Shown: in pieces, positions 10,501 through 22,761 of the stretch | How the letters are laid out: every line of letters starts with the position of its first letter | Position numbering within the stretch: the stretch's first letter is position 1 | NCBI GenBank assembly: GCA_023614405.1 | Contig: CM042694.1 | Span: 353,728,010-353,792,009, forward strand | Reading direction: 5' to 3' | DNA: 64,000 bases | Source: Avena insularis | Lineage: Eukaryota; Streptophyta; Magnoliopsida; Poales; Poaceae | Made by a program: the position numbers and the translations under genes | Notes under the pieces: generated by a model | Told to the model about the DNA's origin: nothing | What the model saw: only the letters and a program-made list of their open reading frames with translations | Database searches by the model: none

Positions 10501-13111
10501 AAGCATGCCTAATGCATCTTGCTTAGTTTAACTTGCATCTAGTGATGGCTTGCAAGTATTAGCTTGCCAATAATAGCTTGCATAGTTAAGAACTTGCAAG
10601 TGTTAGCTTGCCTTGATTGGTGTAGTGATTGAAGTTCTCTTCGTCTTCTTCAGGGTAGAACTCCTCCTCCTCGTAGTCTTGGTCAGTACTATCGTCTATA
10701 AATAAATACGGGATACACAATCACCAAACAATACTTAACTAGTCTATTTAGCACACTAAGGCACACACTTGATGATCTAGCATCATCATAAACATCACAA
10801 GATTTAAAGAACTAGTTTCATTTATTTTATTTGAAAAAAGTAATTTCTACTCATTGAAATTAATTAAAATTTAATATTCTCCAATTAAAATATGGGATCA
10901 TGTGGACACATGTCATCACCACATATTCTAATACATGGTAATATGATTTAAAAGGTTGATCATATTTCAATAAGTTTAAGATTCTTATTTAATAGATTTA
11001 AAGTGACTAGAAATGCCCTAATAGCATTATTTTGGTACTAGTCCTAAGTCACTGCATGCAAACCTAAATATTATTACATATTGAGATAGATATTATCAAA
11101 TGTGATTTTTGAGAGTTGGAATCAACTCAAAAGCTGTTATGGTTGATTTTTGAAAAATATTTGAAGTTGCAGAAGTCTCTGTTTTGTTATTTTTTCTATA
11201 TGTGATCTCTAACTCTAATTGATTTAAATCCAACGGGCTTGGATAAATATTTTAATTATCTTTCTAACAAAATTTGAATCATGCAATTTGGTTAAGTGAA
11301 ACTCTCTGAATGGATTTTTGAATCTAGGCACAAAATCTAGTTTAAACCTAAATGGAAAAACATTTATTTGAATCTGTGGGCTAGCGCGGGAAAACTAATG
11401 GGCCGGCGCAGTGGCGCTCTGCGGCGCAGAGGGCAACTGACAGGGGGTCCTACATGTCAGCGGCTGTTACTCAGCGAAACGGTAAGTTTTAATTTCAGTC
11501 GTGCAATTAGACGACATATCAATGGTTGACGTTCATCGTCTCCGGTGAACAACTCCGACGAGAACGAACCCTAATGCGGCATGGTGGGGGTACGTGGGGG
11601 CTTACCAGGGCTCCAGCTAGGCTTGGCGACAGGGGCGATCGAGCTGGTGGACGACAGCGGTTCGAGGCGTGGTCACGGCGGCTCCTGGGGTAGTCGCAAT
11701 CAACGACGCCTGTTCTCCTCTACTGCGGCAAGCTCTGGTGAAATTCTAGGGAACTGCAGCTCAATTGGCTCCGGGGAAAGGTCGGGGTGGTCAGTGGTGA
11801 GAGGGAAGTGAGATGGTGTGAGGATTGAGGCTGGGGGAGGCCTTCTTTTATAGGCTCGACGAAGGGACTGAGCGGCGTGGTCACGCGACAGTGGCGACAT
11901 GGCTACGGGGTGCTATTCACATGGCTGTGAGCGGCGGTCGATGTAGTGCTCCCTGGTGGTCCTCTATGGTGTAAAGGCGCAGCTAGGAGCGGTGCCATTT
12001 GATCAGGAGCGTCTGATGTTCTGTGCAGCAGAAGCGGCATTCGACGCGGCGCACGGTGGCTGCGGGTCAAGCGGCGGCGAACTGGCATGTCTGGGTGCTT
12101 CCTGGGGTCGTGGCGAGGCAGTGCACGCGAGCTGTGGTCGAGGCGCGGTTTGTGCTAGCTTGTCGGACGTGGCGCTCTAGCGCGTGCTCGGCATGGCGCA
12201 GATATGCGGGGCGTGGCTGTTGTGCGGTGGTCCATGGCCTGGTAGCGCTTGAGGAAGGGACAGAGAGGGGCGGTGTGACCTTGGCTATCTCCTAGACATC
12301 ATGTGCGAGCTGGGGTTGGTCTGCTACGAGCGGTTCATGATCGACCGACAGGGAGGGGCTTGGGTGGCTCTGCACTGGCGCATACAACAATGGGGTGAGG
12401 TGCTAGGGTGCTGGTGGAGACTAGAGGCGACAAGGGGAGTGGAATGGGGCAAAATGGTGGACAAAGCATTGATCAAGAACAGTAACAGTTAGGCAGTTAA
12501 TTCTATGATCACCAAGAGTTTGATAAAATGGCCGAAACAAATTTATATTCGAATTTTGGAAAGATTTTTGGTGTGTGATCTGCACTTATGCTTGAGAGTC
12601 TCTAGTTGCTTGGGATTGTCAAGTGGAGTTCGTTTGGTGTGTTTTTGCAAAAGTGGGATCTTCACATATGTATTGGATTCAATTTTCAAATGTCATTTGA
12701 ATTGCTTTGCTAGATGTTTTTGTAAGTTTGTAAAGTGGGCCTTGGTACATCTTTACTTGTACTAGCAAGGGGTGCAAAGATCTAGAATTGTTTCTGTTAG
12801 AAAATGACTTCTAGGAACACCTAAAGTGGCCTAGTGGATTAAAATGGTCAAAATGACCATTTGCTTATTTAATCTTATTTGATTTCTTTTTCTTTTGATT
12901 TTATTTGTAAATGGTCTAGATGATGTGGCATTCACCTTTGAACCATTTTACTACAACTAGAACAATCAAACATGGCATTTACACATAATTCTATACTAAT
13001 TCAACGTACACATGCATTCATAATTTTTTTTATATAATAAAAAGTTTTTGTTAACCCTAAATTGGGTGATTAGGAACTTGATAACCTTGATTAAAGATTT
13101 GGGATGTTACA
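7510..13111 (-). repeat. 5' LTR of the Tekay-like element, split by a nested insertion
   Basis: The LTR starts TGTAACATCCC at 13111 and ends GGGTGTTGACA at 7510 on the minus strand, giving the usual TG...CA ends. Removing the nested solo LTR 8763-10385 and one 5-bp duplication leaves about 4.0 kb, which is long for an LTR. The part 11392-13111 matches window positions 1-1699. The part 7829-8260 is also similar to 63448-64000, so a relative of this LTR lies at the right edge. Confidence 0.85.
8763..10385 (-). mobile_element. Solo LTR nested in the 5' LTR (TSD ATAGG)
   Basis: The insert begins TGATGGCTTAG and ends GCAATGTATCA on the plus strand and is flanked by ATAGG at 8758-8762 and at 10386-10390. 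Only one LTR is present, with no internal region, which fits unequal recombination between two LTRs. The GC-rich stretch at about 10020-10130 and the conserved end resemble the insert at 22762-24164. These ends are of a type I associate with high-copy Triticeae Gypsy LTRs; the exact family is not assigned. Confidence 0.85.
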
Positions 13112-13252
13112 TGGCAAATGCATCAATCGACCGTTCGAACCATATATATACTACCCTACTTCAAGAGCAAAAGAATTTGTACACGATTGAGCAATCCTAT
13201 ATATGAAAAGTGAAATCTACGGCTGCGACTAGAGAAGCTAAAAATGTAGTAC

Positions 13253-13600
13253 CTCGGACTCCTCATCAGGGACCTCCTCCTCGAACTCGTCATTTTCCGC
13301 GATTGCGTCGAAGATTTCTTGGACAGCGATGGGGTCATTGATGTAGAGCACCGGATTGCCTCCGCCTGCCGCCTGCCCCCCATCCAGATCTAGCGCTGGC
13401 ACCACGATGTTGTCGGCCACCTGCTACTCGGCGGCGATGGCTACTGGCTGGACGGATGAGCTCGAACCCTCGATGGCGCGGTGACGAGCGGCCTTCATGC
13501 CCGGAGAAGACGCCTCCGCCTGCTTGGCGACGACCGAGCCATCTGCTGTTGCGCATTCAAATGGCTTCACCTCCGGCTTGTCTCCACGCGTACTCTTCAT
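13253..13600 (-). pseudogene. First exon of an unknown gene, with one internal stop, cut off by the LTR element
   Basis: An ATG at 13600 opens a frame of exactly 116 codons to 13253, where CCGAG is followed by GTACTAC, a possible splice donor. One TAG at 13426-13424 interrupts it after VAIAAE; the reading then continues as QVADNIVVPALDLDGG. The C-terminal part is acidic (DPIAVQEIF, then many Glu and Asp). A TATA box lies about 130 bp upstream and a GC-rich leader precedes the ATG, so this looks like a real promoter plus first exon. The Gypsy element begins at 13111, inside the putative first intron, so the other exons may lie beyond the left edge. I do not recognise the protein. Confidence 0.45.
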
Positions 13601-13732
13601 GGCGTAACTAGGGAAGGAGGTAGTGCAAGCGAAGGAGCTTCGTCGCGCGCGGTAGGTGCAGATTGGGGTTTTAGGACTAGACAGACTGGGGAAGCTGACA
13701 CGAGCACATGGAAGAAGAGGGCCGAGTGGGTT

Positions 13733-13740
13733 TATAAACA
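13733..13740 (-). promoter_or_regulatory. TATA box for the 13600 exon
   Basis: TTTATAAA sits about 133 bp upstream of the ATG at 13600, which would place transcription start near 13700. The motif is palindromic, so its direction is inferred from the exon. Confidence 0.4.
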
Positions 13741-13744
13741 CTAG

Positions 13745-14529
13745 ACCATTCATAGTCCTCGAGTGGACACATGTGCTGGGCAGGGGAATTGGGCTACCAC
13801 GATCTCCACCTTTTTTTGGTTTCCCTTTTTTTGAAACAGCCAAGATCTATACTTTAGAGCTGCATTGAAACACGCGCATGGCAGACCTCGATTCCACTTC
13901 ATGCAAGTGGCACAGAACCAATTTCTAGCAATGTTAGATCTACTCGAGGGGGGCCTTGACTCATGGAAGTTACTTGCGGTAGGGCCCATATGGAAGTGAG
14001 ACTGAGAGCACTGCGTAAAAAGGGGATATGTCTTATTAAAATCAAGTGGCAATAAATTGCAGCGTCCTGTCGACAACCGTGCACTCGATGACCCTGTTGC
14101 CCTGTGCATGTGTTGCAATGGCAGTAGTAGCCTTTGTAGACTATATTAAACGTGACATGACCACTCGATGACTTTTTCCATGGACGGCATCATGTTCCTT
14201 CTCGTAGAAGTCTCGCTGAGGGAGACATACGTGCTGTCTCACGTTGTACTGTGAAGGGCACGACATGTGCAACGATCCTCGTTGGATCACATAGGATCAA
14301 CTGTTGGCGCGCACAATCCGCGTGACAACTGTGACAACCAATCACGGCGTAGCAGACAGAGTGAGCACAGGTTTGGGCCTCTACGAAAGAGAGAGAGAGA
14401 GGAAAAAACTGAGTAGTATCAAAAAACGAAGGGCAAAACTGAGTAGTATAAAAATGGAAAGTGAGTGTCTTGTACAATGAAATACATCGTGGCATACATC
14501 AACTTATGCCAAGATAGACCCCTTAGAGT
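13745..14529. other. Intergenic stretch with no supported gene
   Basis: It holds a short GA run (about 14389-14402) and a small direct repeat of AAACTGAGTAGTAT at about 14407 and 14437. ORFs here are short, lack domains and overlap each other. Confidence 0.4.
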
Positions 14530-17500
14530 TTATTGGATGTGTGTTCTTCTCATAAACCACATATGGATCAACCAGAGTCATTGCATGTGTGTTCTTCCCA
14601 GAAACCACATATGGATCCACCAGTGTCATTGCATGTCTATACTTTTCATGAATCACAGCTAGAGTCATTGCATGTCTGTTCTTTCCACAAACCACATATG
14701 TATCCACCAGTGTCATTGCATGTTTGTTCTTTTCATGAACCACACCTAGAGTCATTGCATGTCTATTCTTTTCACAAACCACACATGGATCCACCAGTGT
14801 CATTGCATGTCTGTTCTTTCCACAAACCACAACTAGAGTCATTGCATGTCTGTTGTTTATAACAAACCACATATGGATCCACCAGTGTCATTGCATGTAT
14901 GTTCTTTTCATGAACCACACTTAGAGTCATTGCATGTCTGTTCTTTTCACTAACCACACATGGATCCACCAGTGTGATTGCATGTGTGTTCTTTTCACAA
15001 ACCACAGCTAGAGTTATTGCATGTCTTTTCTTTTCACAAACCACATATGGATCCACCAGTGTCATTGCACGTGTGTTCTTTTCACAAACCAAAACTAGAG
15101 TCATTGCATGTGTGTTCTTTTCACAAACCACATAAGGATCCACTAGTGCCATTGGATGTGTGTTCTTTTCATGAACCACACCCAGTGTCATTGCATGTGT
15201 GTTCTTTTCATTAACCACAGCTAGAGTCATTGCATATCTGTTCTTTCCACAAACCACATATGGATCCACTAGTGTCATTGGATGTGTGTTCTTTTCATGA
15301 ACCATAGCTAGATTCATTGCATGTCTGTTCTTTTCACAAACCACACATGGATCCACCAGTGTCATTGGATGTGTGTTGTTTTCACAAACCACAGCTAGAG
15401 TCATTGCATGTCTATTCTTTTCACAAACCACACATGGATCCACCAGTGTAATTACATGTGTGTTCTTTTCACAAACCACATCTAGAGTTATTGCATGTCT
15501 GTTCTTTTCACAAACCACATATGGATCCACTAATGTCATTGGATGTGTGTTCTTTTCGTGAACCACACCTAGTGTCATTGCATGTGTGTTCTTCTCACAA
15601 ACCACATAATTACCCACTAGTGTCATTGCATGTCTATTCTTTTCATTAACCACAGCTGGAGTCATTGCATGTCTATTCTTTCCACAAACCACATATGGAT
15701 CCACCAGTGTCATTGGATGTGTGTTCTTTTCATGAACCACACCTAGAGTCATTGCATGTCTGTTCTTTTCACAAACCACACATGGATCCATCAGTGTGAT
15801 TGCATGTGTGTTCTTTTCAGGAACAACAGCTAGAGTCATTGCATGTCTGTTCTTTTCACAAACTACAGCTAGAGTCATTGCATGTCTGTTCTTTTCACAA
15901 ACCACAGCTAGAGTCATTGCATGTCTGTTCTTTTTCACAAACCACATATGGATCCACCAGTGTCATTGGATGTGTGTTCTTTTCATGAACCACACCTAGT
16001 GTCATTGCATGTCTGTTCTTTTCACAAACTACAGCTAGAGTCATTGCATGTGTGTTCTTTTCACAAACCACAACTAGAGTCATTGCATGTCTGTTCTTTT
16101 CACAAACCACATATGGATCCACCAGTGTCATTGCATGTGTGTTCTTTTCACAAACCACAGCAAGAGTCATTGCATGTCTATTATTTTCACAAACCATACA
16201 TGGATCCACCAGTGTGATTGCATGTGTGTTCTTTTCACAAACCACAACTATAGTCATTGCATGTGTGTTCTTTTCACAAACCACATAAGGATCCACAAGT
16301 GTCATTGGATGTGTGTTCTTTTCATGAACCAGACCCAGTGTCATTGCATGTGTGTTGTTCCCACAAACCACATATGGATCTACCAGTGTCACATGTGTGT
16401 TCTTTTCACTAACCACAACTATAGTCATTGCATGTCTATTCTTTCCACAAACCACATATGGATCCACCAGTGTCTTTGGATGTGTGTTCTTTTTATTAAC
16501 CATAGCTAGAGTCATTGCATGTCTGTTCTTTCCACAAACCACATATGGATCCACCAGTGTGATTGCATGTGTGTTCTTTTCACAAACCACAGCTAGATTC
16601 ATCGCATGTGTGTTCTTTTCACAAACCACCGCTAGATTCATTGCATGTGTGTTCCTTTTCACCAACCACATTAGGATCCACCAGTGTCACTGGATGTGTG
16701 TTCTTTTCATGAACTACACCCAGTGTAATTGCATGTGTGTTCTTCTCACAATCCACATATGGATCCACCAGTGTCATTACATGTCTATTCTTATCATTAA
16801 CCACAACTAGAGTCATTGCATGTCTGTTCTTTCCACAAACCACATATGGATCCACCAGTGTCATTGGATGTGTGTTCTTTTCATGAACCATAGCTAGATT
16901 CATTGCATGTCTGTTCTTTTCACAAACCACACATGGATCAACCAGTGTGATTGGATGTGTGTTCTTTTCATGAACCAGAACTAGAGTCGTTGCATGTATG
17001 TTCTTTTCACAAACCACATATGGATCCACTAGTGTCATTGCATGTGTGTTCTTTTCACAAACCACACCTAGAGTCATTGCATGTCTATTCTTTGCACAAA
17101 CCACACATGGATCCACCAGTGTCATTGGATGTGTGTTCTTTTCACAAACCACAGCTAGAGTCATTGCATGTCTGTTCTTTTCACAAACCACACATGGATC
17201 CACCAGTGTGATTGAATGTGTGTTCTTTTCATAAACCATAGCTAGAGTCATTGCATGTTTGTTCTTTTCACAAACCACATATGGATCAACAGGTGTCATT
17301 GGATGTGTGTTCTTTTCATGAACCACACCTAGTGTTATTGAATGTGTGTTCTTCTCACAAACCACATATGGATCCACCAATGTCATTCGATGTCTGTTCT
17401 TTTCATTAACCACAGCTAGAGTCATTGTACGTCTGTTCTTTCCACAAACCACATATGGATCCACCAGTTTCATTGGATGTGTGTTCTTTTCATGAACCAC

Positions 17501-20338
17501 ACCTAGAGTCATTGCATGTCTGTTCTTTCCACAAACCACATACGGATCCACCAGTGTCATTGCATGTGTGTTCTTTTCATGAAACACACCTAGAGTCATT
17601 GCATGTCTGTTCTTTTCACAAACGACACATGGATCGACCAGTGTCATTGCATGTCTATTCTTTTCACAAACCACTGCTAGACTCATTGCACGTGTGTTCT
17701 TTTCATGAACCACGACTAGAGTCATTGCATCTGTGTTCTTTTCACAAACCACACATGGATCCACTAGTGTCATTTCATGTGTGTTCTATTCACAAACCAT
17801 AGCTAGAGTAATTGCATGTGTGTTCTTTTTCACAAACCACATAAGGATCCACCAAGGTCATTGGATGTTTGTTCTTTTCATGAACCACACCAAGTGTCAT
17901 TGCATATGTGTTCTTTTCATGAACCACACCTAGAGTCATTGCATGTCTGTTCTTTTCACAAACCACACATGGATCCACCAGTGTCATTGCATGTCTATTC
18001 TTTTCACAAACCACAGATATAGTCATTGCATGTGTGTTCTTTTCATGAACCATAGCTAGATTCATTGCATGTGTGTTCTTTTCACAAACCACATATGGAT
18101 CCACCAGTGTCATTGCATGTGTGTTATTTTCACAAACCACAGCTAGATTCATTGCATGTGTGTTCTTTTTCACAAACCACATAAGGATCCACTAGTGTTA
18201 TTGGATGTGTGCTCTTTTCATGAACCACACCCAGTGTCATTGCATGTCTGTTCTTTTCACAAACCACATACGGATCCACCAGTGTCATTGCGTGTTTGTT
18301 CTTTTCATTAACCACAGCTAATATCATTGCATGTCTATTCATTTCACAAACCACATATGGATCCACCAGTGTCATTGGATGTGTGTTCTTTTCATGAACC
18401 ACACCTAGAGTCATTGCATGTCTGTTCTTTTCACAAACCACACATGGATCCACCAGTGTGATTGGATGTGTGTTCTTTTCATGAACCACAACTGGAGTCA
18501 TTGCATGTCTGTTCTTTTCACAAACCACATATGGATGCACCAGTGTGATTGCATGTGTGTTCTTTTCACAAACCACAGCTAGAGTCATTGCGTGCGTGTT
18601 CTTTTCACAAATCACATAAGGATCCACCAGTGTCATTGGATGTGTGTTCTTTTCATGAACCACACCCAGTGTGATTGCATGTGTGTTCTTCCCACAAACC
18701 ACATATGGATCCACCAGTGTCATTGCATGTGTGTTATTTTCATTAACCATAGGCTAGAGTCATTTCATGTCTGTTCTTTCCACAAACCACATATGGATCC
18801 ACGAGTGTCATTGGATGTGTGTTCTTTTCATTAACCATAGCTAGAGTCATCGCATGTCTATTCTTTCCACAAACCACATATGGATCCACCAGTGTGATTG
18901 CATGTGTTTTCTTTTCACAAACCACAGCTAGATTCATTGCATGTGTGTTCTTTTCACAAACCACAGCTAGATTCAATGCATGTGTGTTCCTTTTCACAAA
19001 CCACATAAGGATCCACCAGTGTCATTGTATGTGTGTTCTATTCATGAACCACACCCAGTGTCATTGCATGTGTGTTCTTTTCACAAACCACACATGGATC
19101 CACCAGTGTCATTGCATGTCTGTTCTTTTCATTAACCATAGCTAGAGTAATTGCATGTCTATTCTTTCCACAAACCACATATGGATCCACCACTGTCATT
19201 GGATGTATGTTCTTTTCATGAACCACACCTAGAGTCATTGCATATCTGTTCTTTTCACAAACCACACATGGATCCAACAGTGTGATTACATGTGTGTTCT
19301 TTTCAGGAACCACAACTAGAGTCATTGAATGTTTGTTCTTTTCACAAACCACATATGGATCCACCAGTGTCATTGCATGTGTGTTCTTTTCACAAACCAC
19401 ATAAGGATCCACCAGTGTCATTGGATGTGTGTTCTTTTCATGAACGACACCTAGTGTCATTGCATGTGTGTTCTTCCCACAAACCACATATGAATCCACC
19501 AGTGTCATTGCATGTGTGTTGTTTTCATTAACCACAGCTAGAGTCATTGCATGTCTGTTCTTTCCACAAACCACATATGGATCCACCAATGTTATTGGAT
19601 ATGTGTTCATTTTATTAACCATAGCTAGAATCATTGCATGTCTGTTCTTTCCACAAACCACATATGGATCCACTAGTGTGATTGCATGTGTGTTCTTTTC
19701 ACAAACGATAGCTAGATTCATTGCATGTGTGTTCTTTCCATAAACCACGGCTAGATTCATTGCATGTGTGTTCTTTCCATAAACCACCGCTAGATTCATT
19801 GCATGTGTGTTCTTTTTCACAAACCACATAAGGATCCACCAGTGTTATTGGATGTGTGTTCTTTTCATGAGCCACACCCAATGTCATTGCATGTGTGTTC
19901 TTCTCACAAACCAAACATGGATCCACCAGTGTGATTTCATGTGTGTTCTTTTCATGAACCACAACTAGAGTCATTGCATGTCTGTTCTTTTCACAAACCA
20001 CATATGGATCCACCTGTGTCGTTGCATGTGTGTTCTTTTCACAAACCATAGCTAGAGTCATTGCATGTGTGTTGTTTTCACAAACCACATAAGGATCCAC
20101 CAGTGTCATTGGATGTGTGTTCTTTTCATGAACCACACCCAGTGTCATTGCATGTGTGTTCTTCCCACAAACCACATATGGATCCACCAGTGTCATTGCA
20201 TGTGTGTTCTTTTCATTAACCACAGCTAGAGTCATTGCATGTCTGTTCTTTCCACAAACCACATATGGATCCACTAGTGTCATTGGATGTGTGTTCTTTT
20301 CATGAACCACACCTAGAGTAATTGCACGTCTGTTCTTT
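14530..20338. repeat. 5.8-kb minisatellite of mixed 48-bp and 39-bp units
   Basis: All units share a 30-bp core that includes TGTTCTTTTCACAAACCAC. They then end either in ATATGGATCCACCAGTGT (48-bp type, with a BamHI site) or in AGCTAGAGT/ACCTAGAGT (39-bp type). Variants with TTTTCATGAACC and TTTTCATTAACC alternate. Both unit lengths are multiples of three, so reading frames stay open for long stretches on both strands. A variant with one extra pyrimidine in the T run recurs near 16652, 17825, 18165, 18989 and 19812. The last two spacings are about 823 bp, which points to a higher-order unit. There are no unique spacers. Confidence 0.95.
14772..15947 (-). other. Longest repeat-encoded ORF of the minisatellite (391 codons)
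   Basis: On the minus strand the 48-bp unit reads CEKNTHAMTLVDPYVV and the 39-bp unit CEKNRHAMTLAVV, giving a protein of 16- and 13-residue repeats. Similar ORFs follow at 15895-16671, 16619-17773, 18130-18750, 19038-19829 and 19699-20310, separated by one-base changes in the T run. There is no signal peptide, promoter or flanking domain. The open frame is most simply a result of the unit lengths, so coding is doubtful. Confidence 0.25.
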
Positions 20339-20339
20339 T

Positions 20340-20475
20340 AACTACAAGAAAAGTTGGCCTTTACAACAGACAATTTTTGTGGTTGAAGGCCCGTTTTTCA
20401 TGGCTAAAAAATGTTCTACGACGGATGCCCATCGTGGTAAAAGCCACGCCACAAAAGAATCTACCACATTTTTTT
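20340..20475 (+). mobile_element. Possible CACTA-type transposon terminus
   Basis: AACTACAAGAAAAGTTGGCC starts exactly where the minisatellite ends. CACTA elements of grasses often start CACTACAAGAAAA; here the first C is A. The following 130 bp contain short inverted motifs around CGTGG and CCACG, as CACTA subterminal regions often do. No matching opposite terminus was found in the window, so this may be a fragment. Confidence 0.35.
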
Positions 20476-20929
20476 TCCTGACCGTGGCCGATCGCACCCT
20501 TCAGCCACGAAAACTTGTTCCGTCGTAGATCTGTTCGCCAACCGCGTTGACTGCTGATGTCATGCAATATGCCACGTGGCACCCACCGTTAACGGTCAGT
20601 TACCACTGTTAACGGCCACGAAAACCGTGGTAGAAGCCAGGCCCAGCCAAGGCCTGCTCATAATTAAGTGGGTCGGCCCATCAAGAGAGCCCAATAAGAT
20701 TACGGCCCGTTACTGTTTCGTTCGACAATGTTTGAAATGGGTCCAAAGATGTGGCCAGCAGCAGCCCACGAATGTCAGGCACATTACTGTTTCGGCCTAC
20801 AAAATCCCACACTTTTCGAATACCGTGCGACCCGTTAACAGGCTGCGTCAAGTAGGCCCGATACTGTAAAAGCCCACGGTCAGCCCGTCATTGTTCTCAC
20901 AGCTCGTCATGGGCCGCCTACGAACGACC

Positions 20930-21410
20930 CACTTTTGAGAAGGTCCAACACTATTATGGCCTTTTACTATTATGACTCGTTATTATTCTGGCCGTTTACT
21001 ATTCATGTCCGTTACCATTGTGGCCCTTTACTGTTCGGGCCCGTTACTGTGCTGGTTGCCCTGCTCTGGCCTATTACTATTTAGGCATGTTACTGTTCTG
21101 GCCTGTTAGTATTTAGGCATGTTACTGTGCTGGATTGCCACTGCAGTGCCTGCTAGTGTTTTGAAACGGCTGCTACTATTTTGGCATGTTACTATTTTGG
21201 CCTATTACTGTTTCGTCCTGTTACTGTTTCGTCCTATTACTCTTTCGGCATATTACTGTTTCGGTCTATTACTGTTTCAGCATGTTACTATTCCGGTCTG
21301 TTACTATTTTGGCACGTTGCTGTTTTAGCCAGTTACCGTTGTTGTTTTGGTATGTCACTGTTTTGTCATGTTACTGTTTTGGCCAGTTATCGTTACTATT
21401 TCGGTAACTC
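20930..21410. repeat. Degenerate 15-bp tandem repeat (GTTACTGTTTCGGCC-like)
   Basis: The phrase TTACTRTTYYGGCMYG recurs about every 15 bp, with drift, over roughly 480 bp; looser copies start near 20700. ORFs across it are repeat translations. Confidence 0.75.
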
Positions 21411-21769
21411 TGAAACTTGATCGACCTAGCTGGCGTAGTTATGGTACAACCATGCGTGGACGGCGTCAACTAAATTCCTACATGGCCTATGCGAGTTATC
21501 TAGATTTTACATCAGCTACAAACTTCTTAAAAATACTACAAAATATGAACAAAAGGGAAAGAAAATTAAGCACTTCAATTGCGAATCAAGTTGATAGCAG
21601 AGCCCTCAATTTGCTTTCTCAATCCATCAACTACATCTCCCTTTGAGTGTGACAGCTACATTGGAAAACCACCTTGAGATATGATCTTGCAGTCCCCTCT
21701 TTGGTGGCGATAGCAATAATTGCAGTCTGAAACTAACTAATAACAAGTTAATACAGCAAAGAAGACAAA

Positions 21770-22330
21770 CTACTCATAGCTAAGAATGAGCTAGATAGGA
21801 ATTATAACTGCATAATACAAACTTGTAGAGAAGAAATGCAAACCATGAATGAACTATATAGTAGAGGATAGTTATGTCGTTGCCTAGGATGAATCAGAAC
21901 CAGATACAAGATGTAATGGTGTGGCTTGTGAACCTATAGAACAGGACAAACAAGCAATAGACAAGTATGCCAATAATGAAATGAGCAATCAAACAAAGTG
22001 TTTCTTAGAATTTCAGTATAAACTGGCTAGGTCATTTCAGCAAATATATATGGAAGCAGTGGTATCTCCTGCAATGCAAGAGACATTGAGTGACTCAAGA
22101 ATTTGCGGTGAGCTACACAATGGCATGCAATTACTGTCATAGCTTAGAATGAACCACATAGAAATTATGACCGCATCATACTAGAACTTGTTGAGCAGGA
22201 ATGGAAAACACGAATGAACTATACAATAAAGAATAATTATGTCGTTGATTAGTACGAACCAGCACCAGATACAGAAAATATATAATGGCATCGCTGGTGG
22301 ACCTATAGGCTATGCAAACCAACATGTTCA
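21770..22330. repeat. Diverged direct duplication, about 360 bp period
   Basis: The block around 21775-21960 (phrases such as GAACTATA and TTATGTCGTTG, ending with CCTATAG) recurs in the same order at about 22140-22320. No gene is recognised between 21410 and 22760. Confidence 0.55.
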
Positions 22331-22761
22331 GTGTTGCCTTTTTGAGCTCTACGCAAAGAAAACGAAAATAGTCAGTGTTGCACCTTTTGAAGAACTAGAT
22401 GGCAACAACAAAATTATAATCGAGCTAGTATGAAGAGTTTGAACGGGTACCACAGGATAGCAGAACGATGCCAGGGAAGAAATAATAGAAGGAACTTAGC
22501 TTAGGAATAACAAGATAGAGTCAGTAACTATGTAGCAGGGAATCCACACTAATATATTCCACTGACATTACATTTTGCAAGAACTACACAATAGCAGACA
22601 TTTACTGGTGTACGGAGCAGCTAAGATCAGAACATGTGCATGAAAAAATAACAGACATGTGCATGACTTGATATTTGTAGAGCAGTGAATGCAAACCAAC
22701 ATGTCTAATGACATTGTATGTACTAGCACGAAGAATAGGCGTGCCCAGTGACTTGTATGTA

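Larger units (their letters stand above)
1..13111 (-). mobile_element. Ty3/Gypsy LTR retrotransposon, Tekay/Del-like chromovirus, degenerate, with nested solo LTR
   Basis: Reading on the minus strand the order is 5' LTR (13111 to 7510, interrupted), primer binding site, an extra ORF, gag, protease, reverse transcriptase, RNase H, integrase, purine tract and 3' LTR, which runs off the left edge. Integrase lies downstream of RT, as in Gypsy elements. The integrase tail has a chromodomain-like end with a TWERE motif, which suggests a chromovirus of the Tekay/Del type (inferred from recalled motifs). Sequence 1-1699 aligns with 11392-13111, so these are the two LTRs. The polyprotein has stops and frameshifts in every domain, so the copy cannot move by itself. 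The base pairs just outside the 5' LTR are TGGCA (13112-13116), but the matching target duplication is outside the window. Confidence 0.9.

Noticed and set aside
14533..20310. Plus-strand ORFs of the minisatellite (HKPHMDPPVSLHVCSF type)
   Set aside because: They are translations of the same repeat in other frames, without promoter or domain evidence.
14530..20338. CRISPR array
   Set aside because: Regular repeats, but no unique spacers; the variable parts are themselves repeats, and the sequence is plant DNA.
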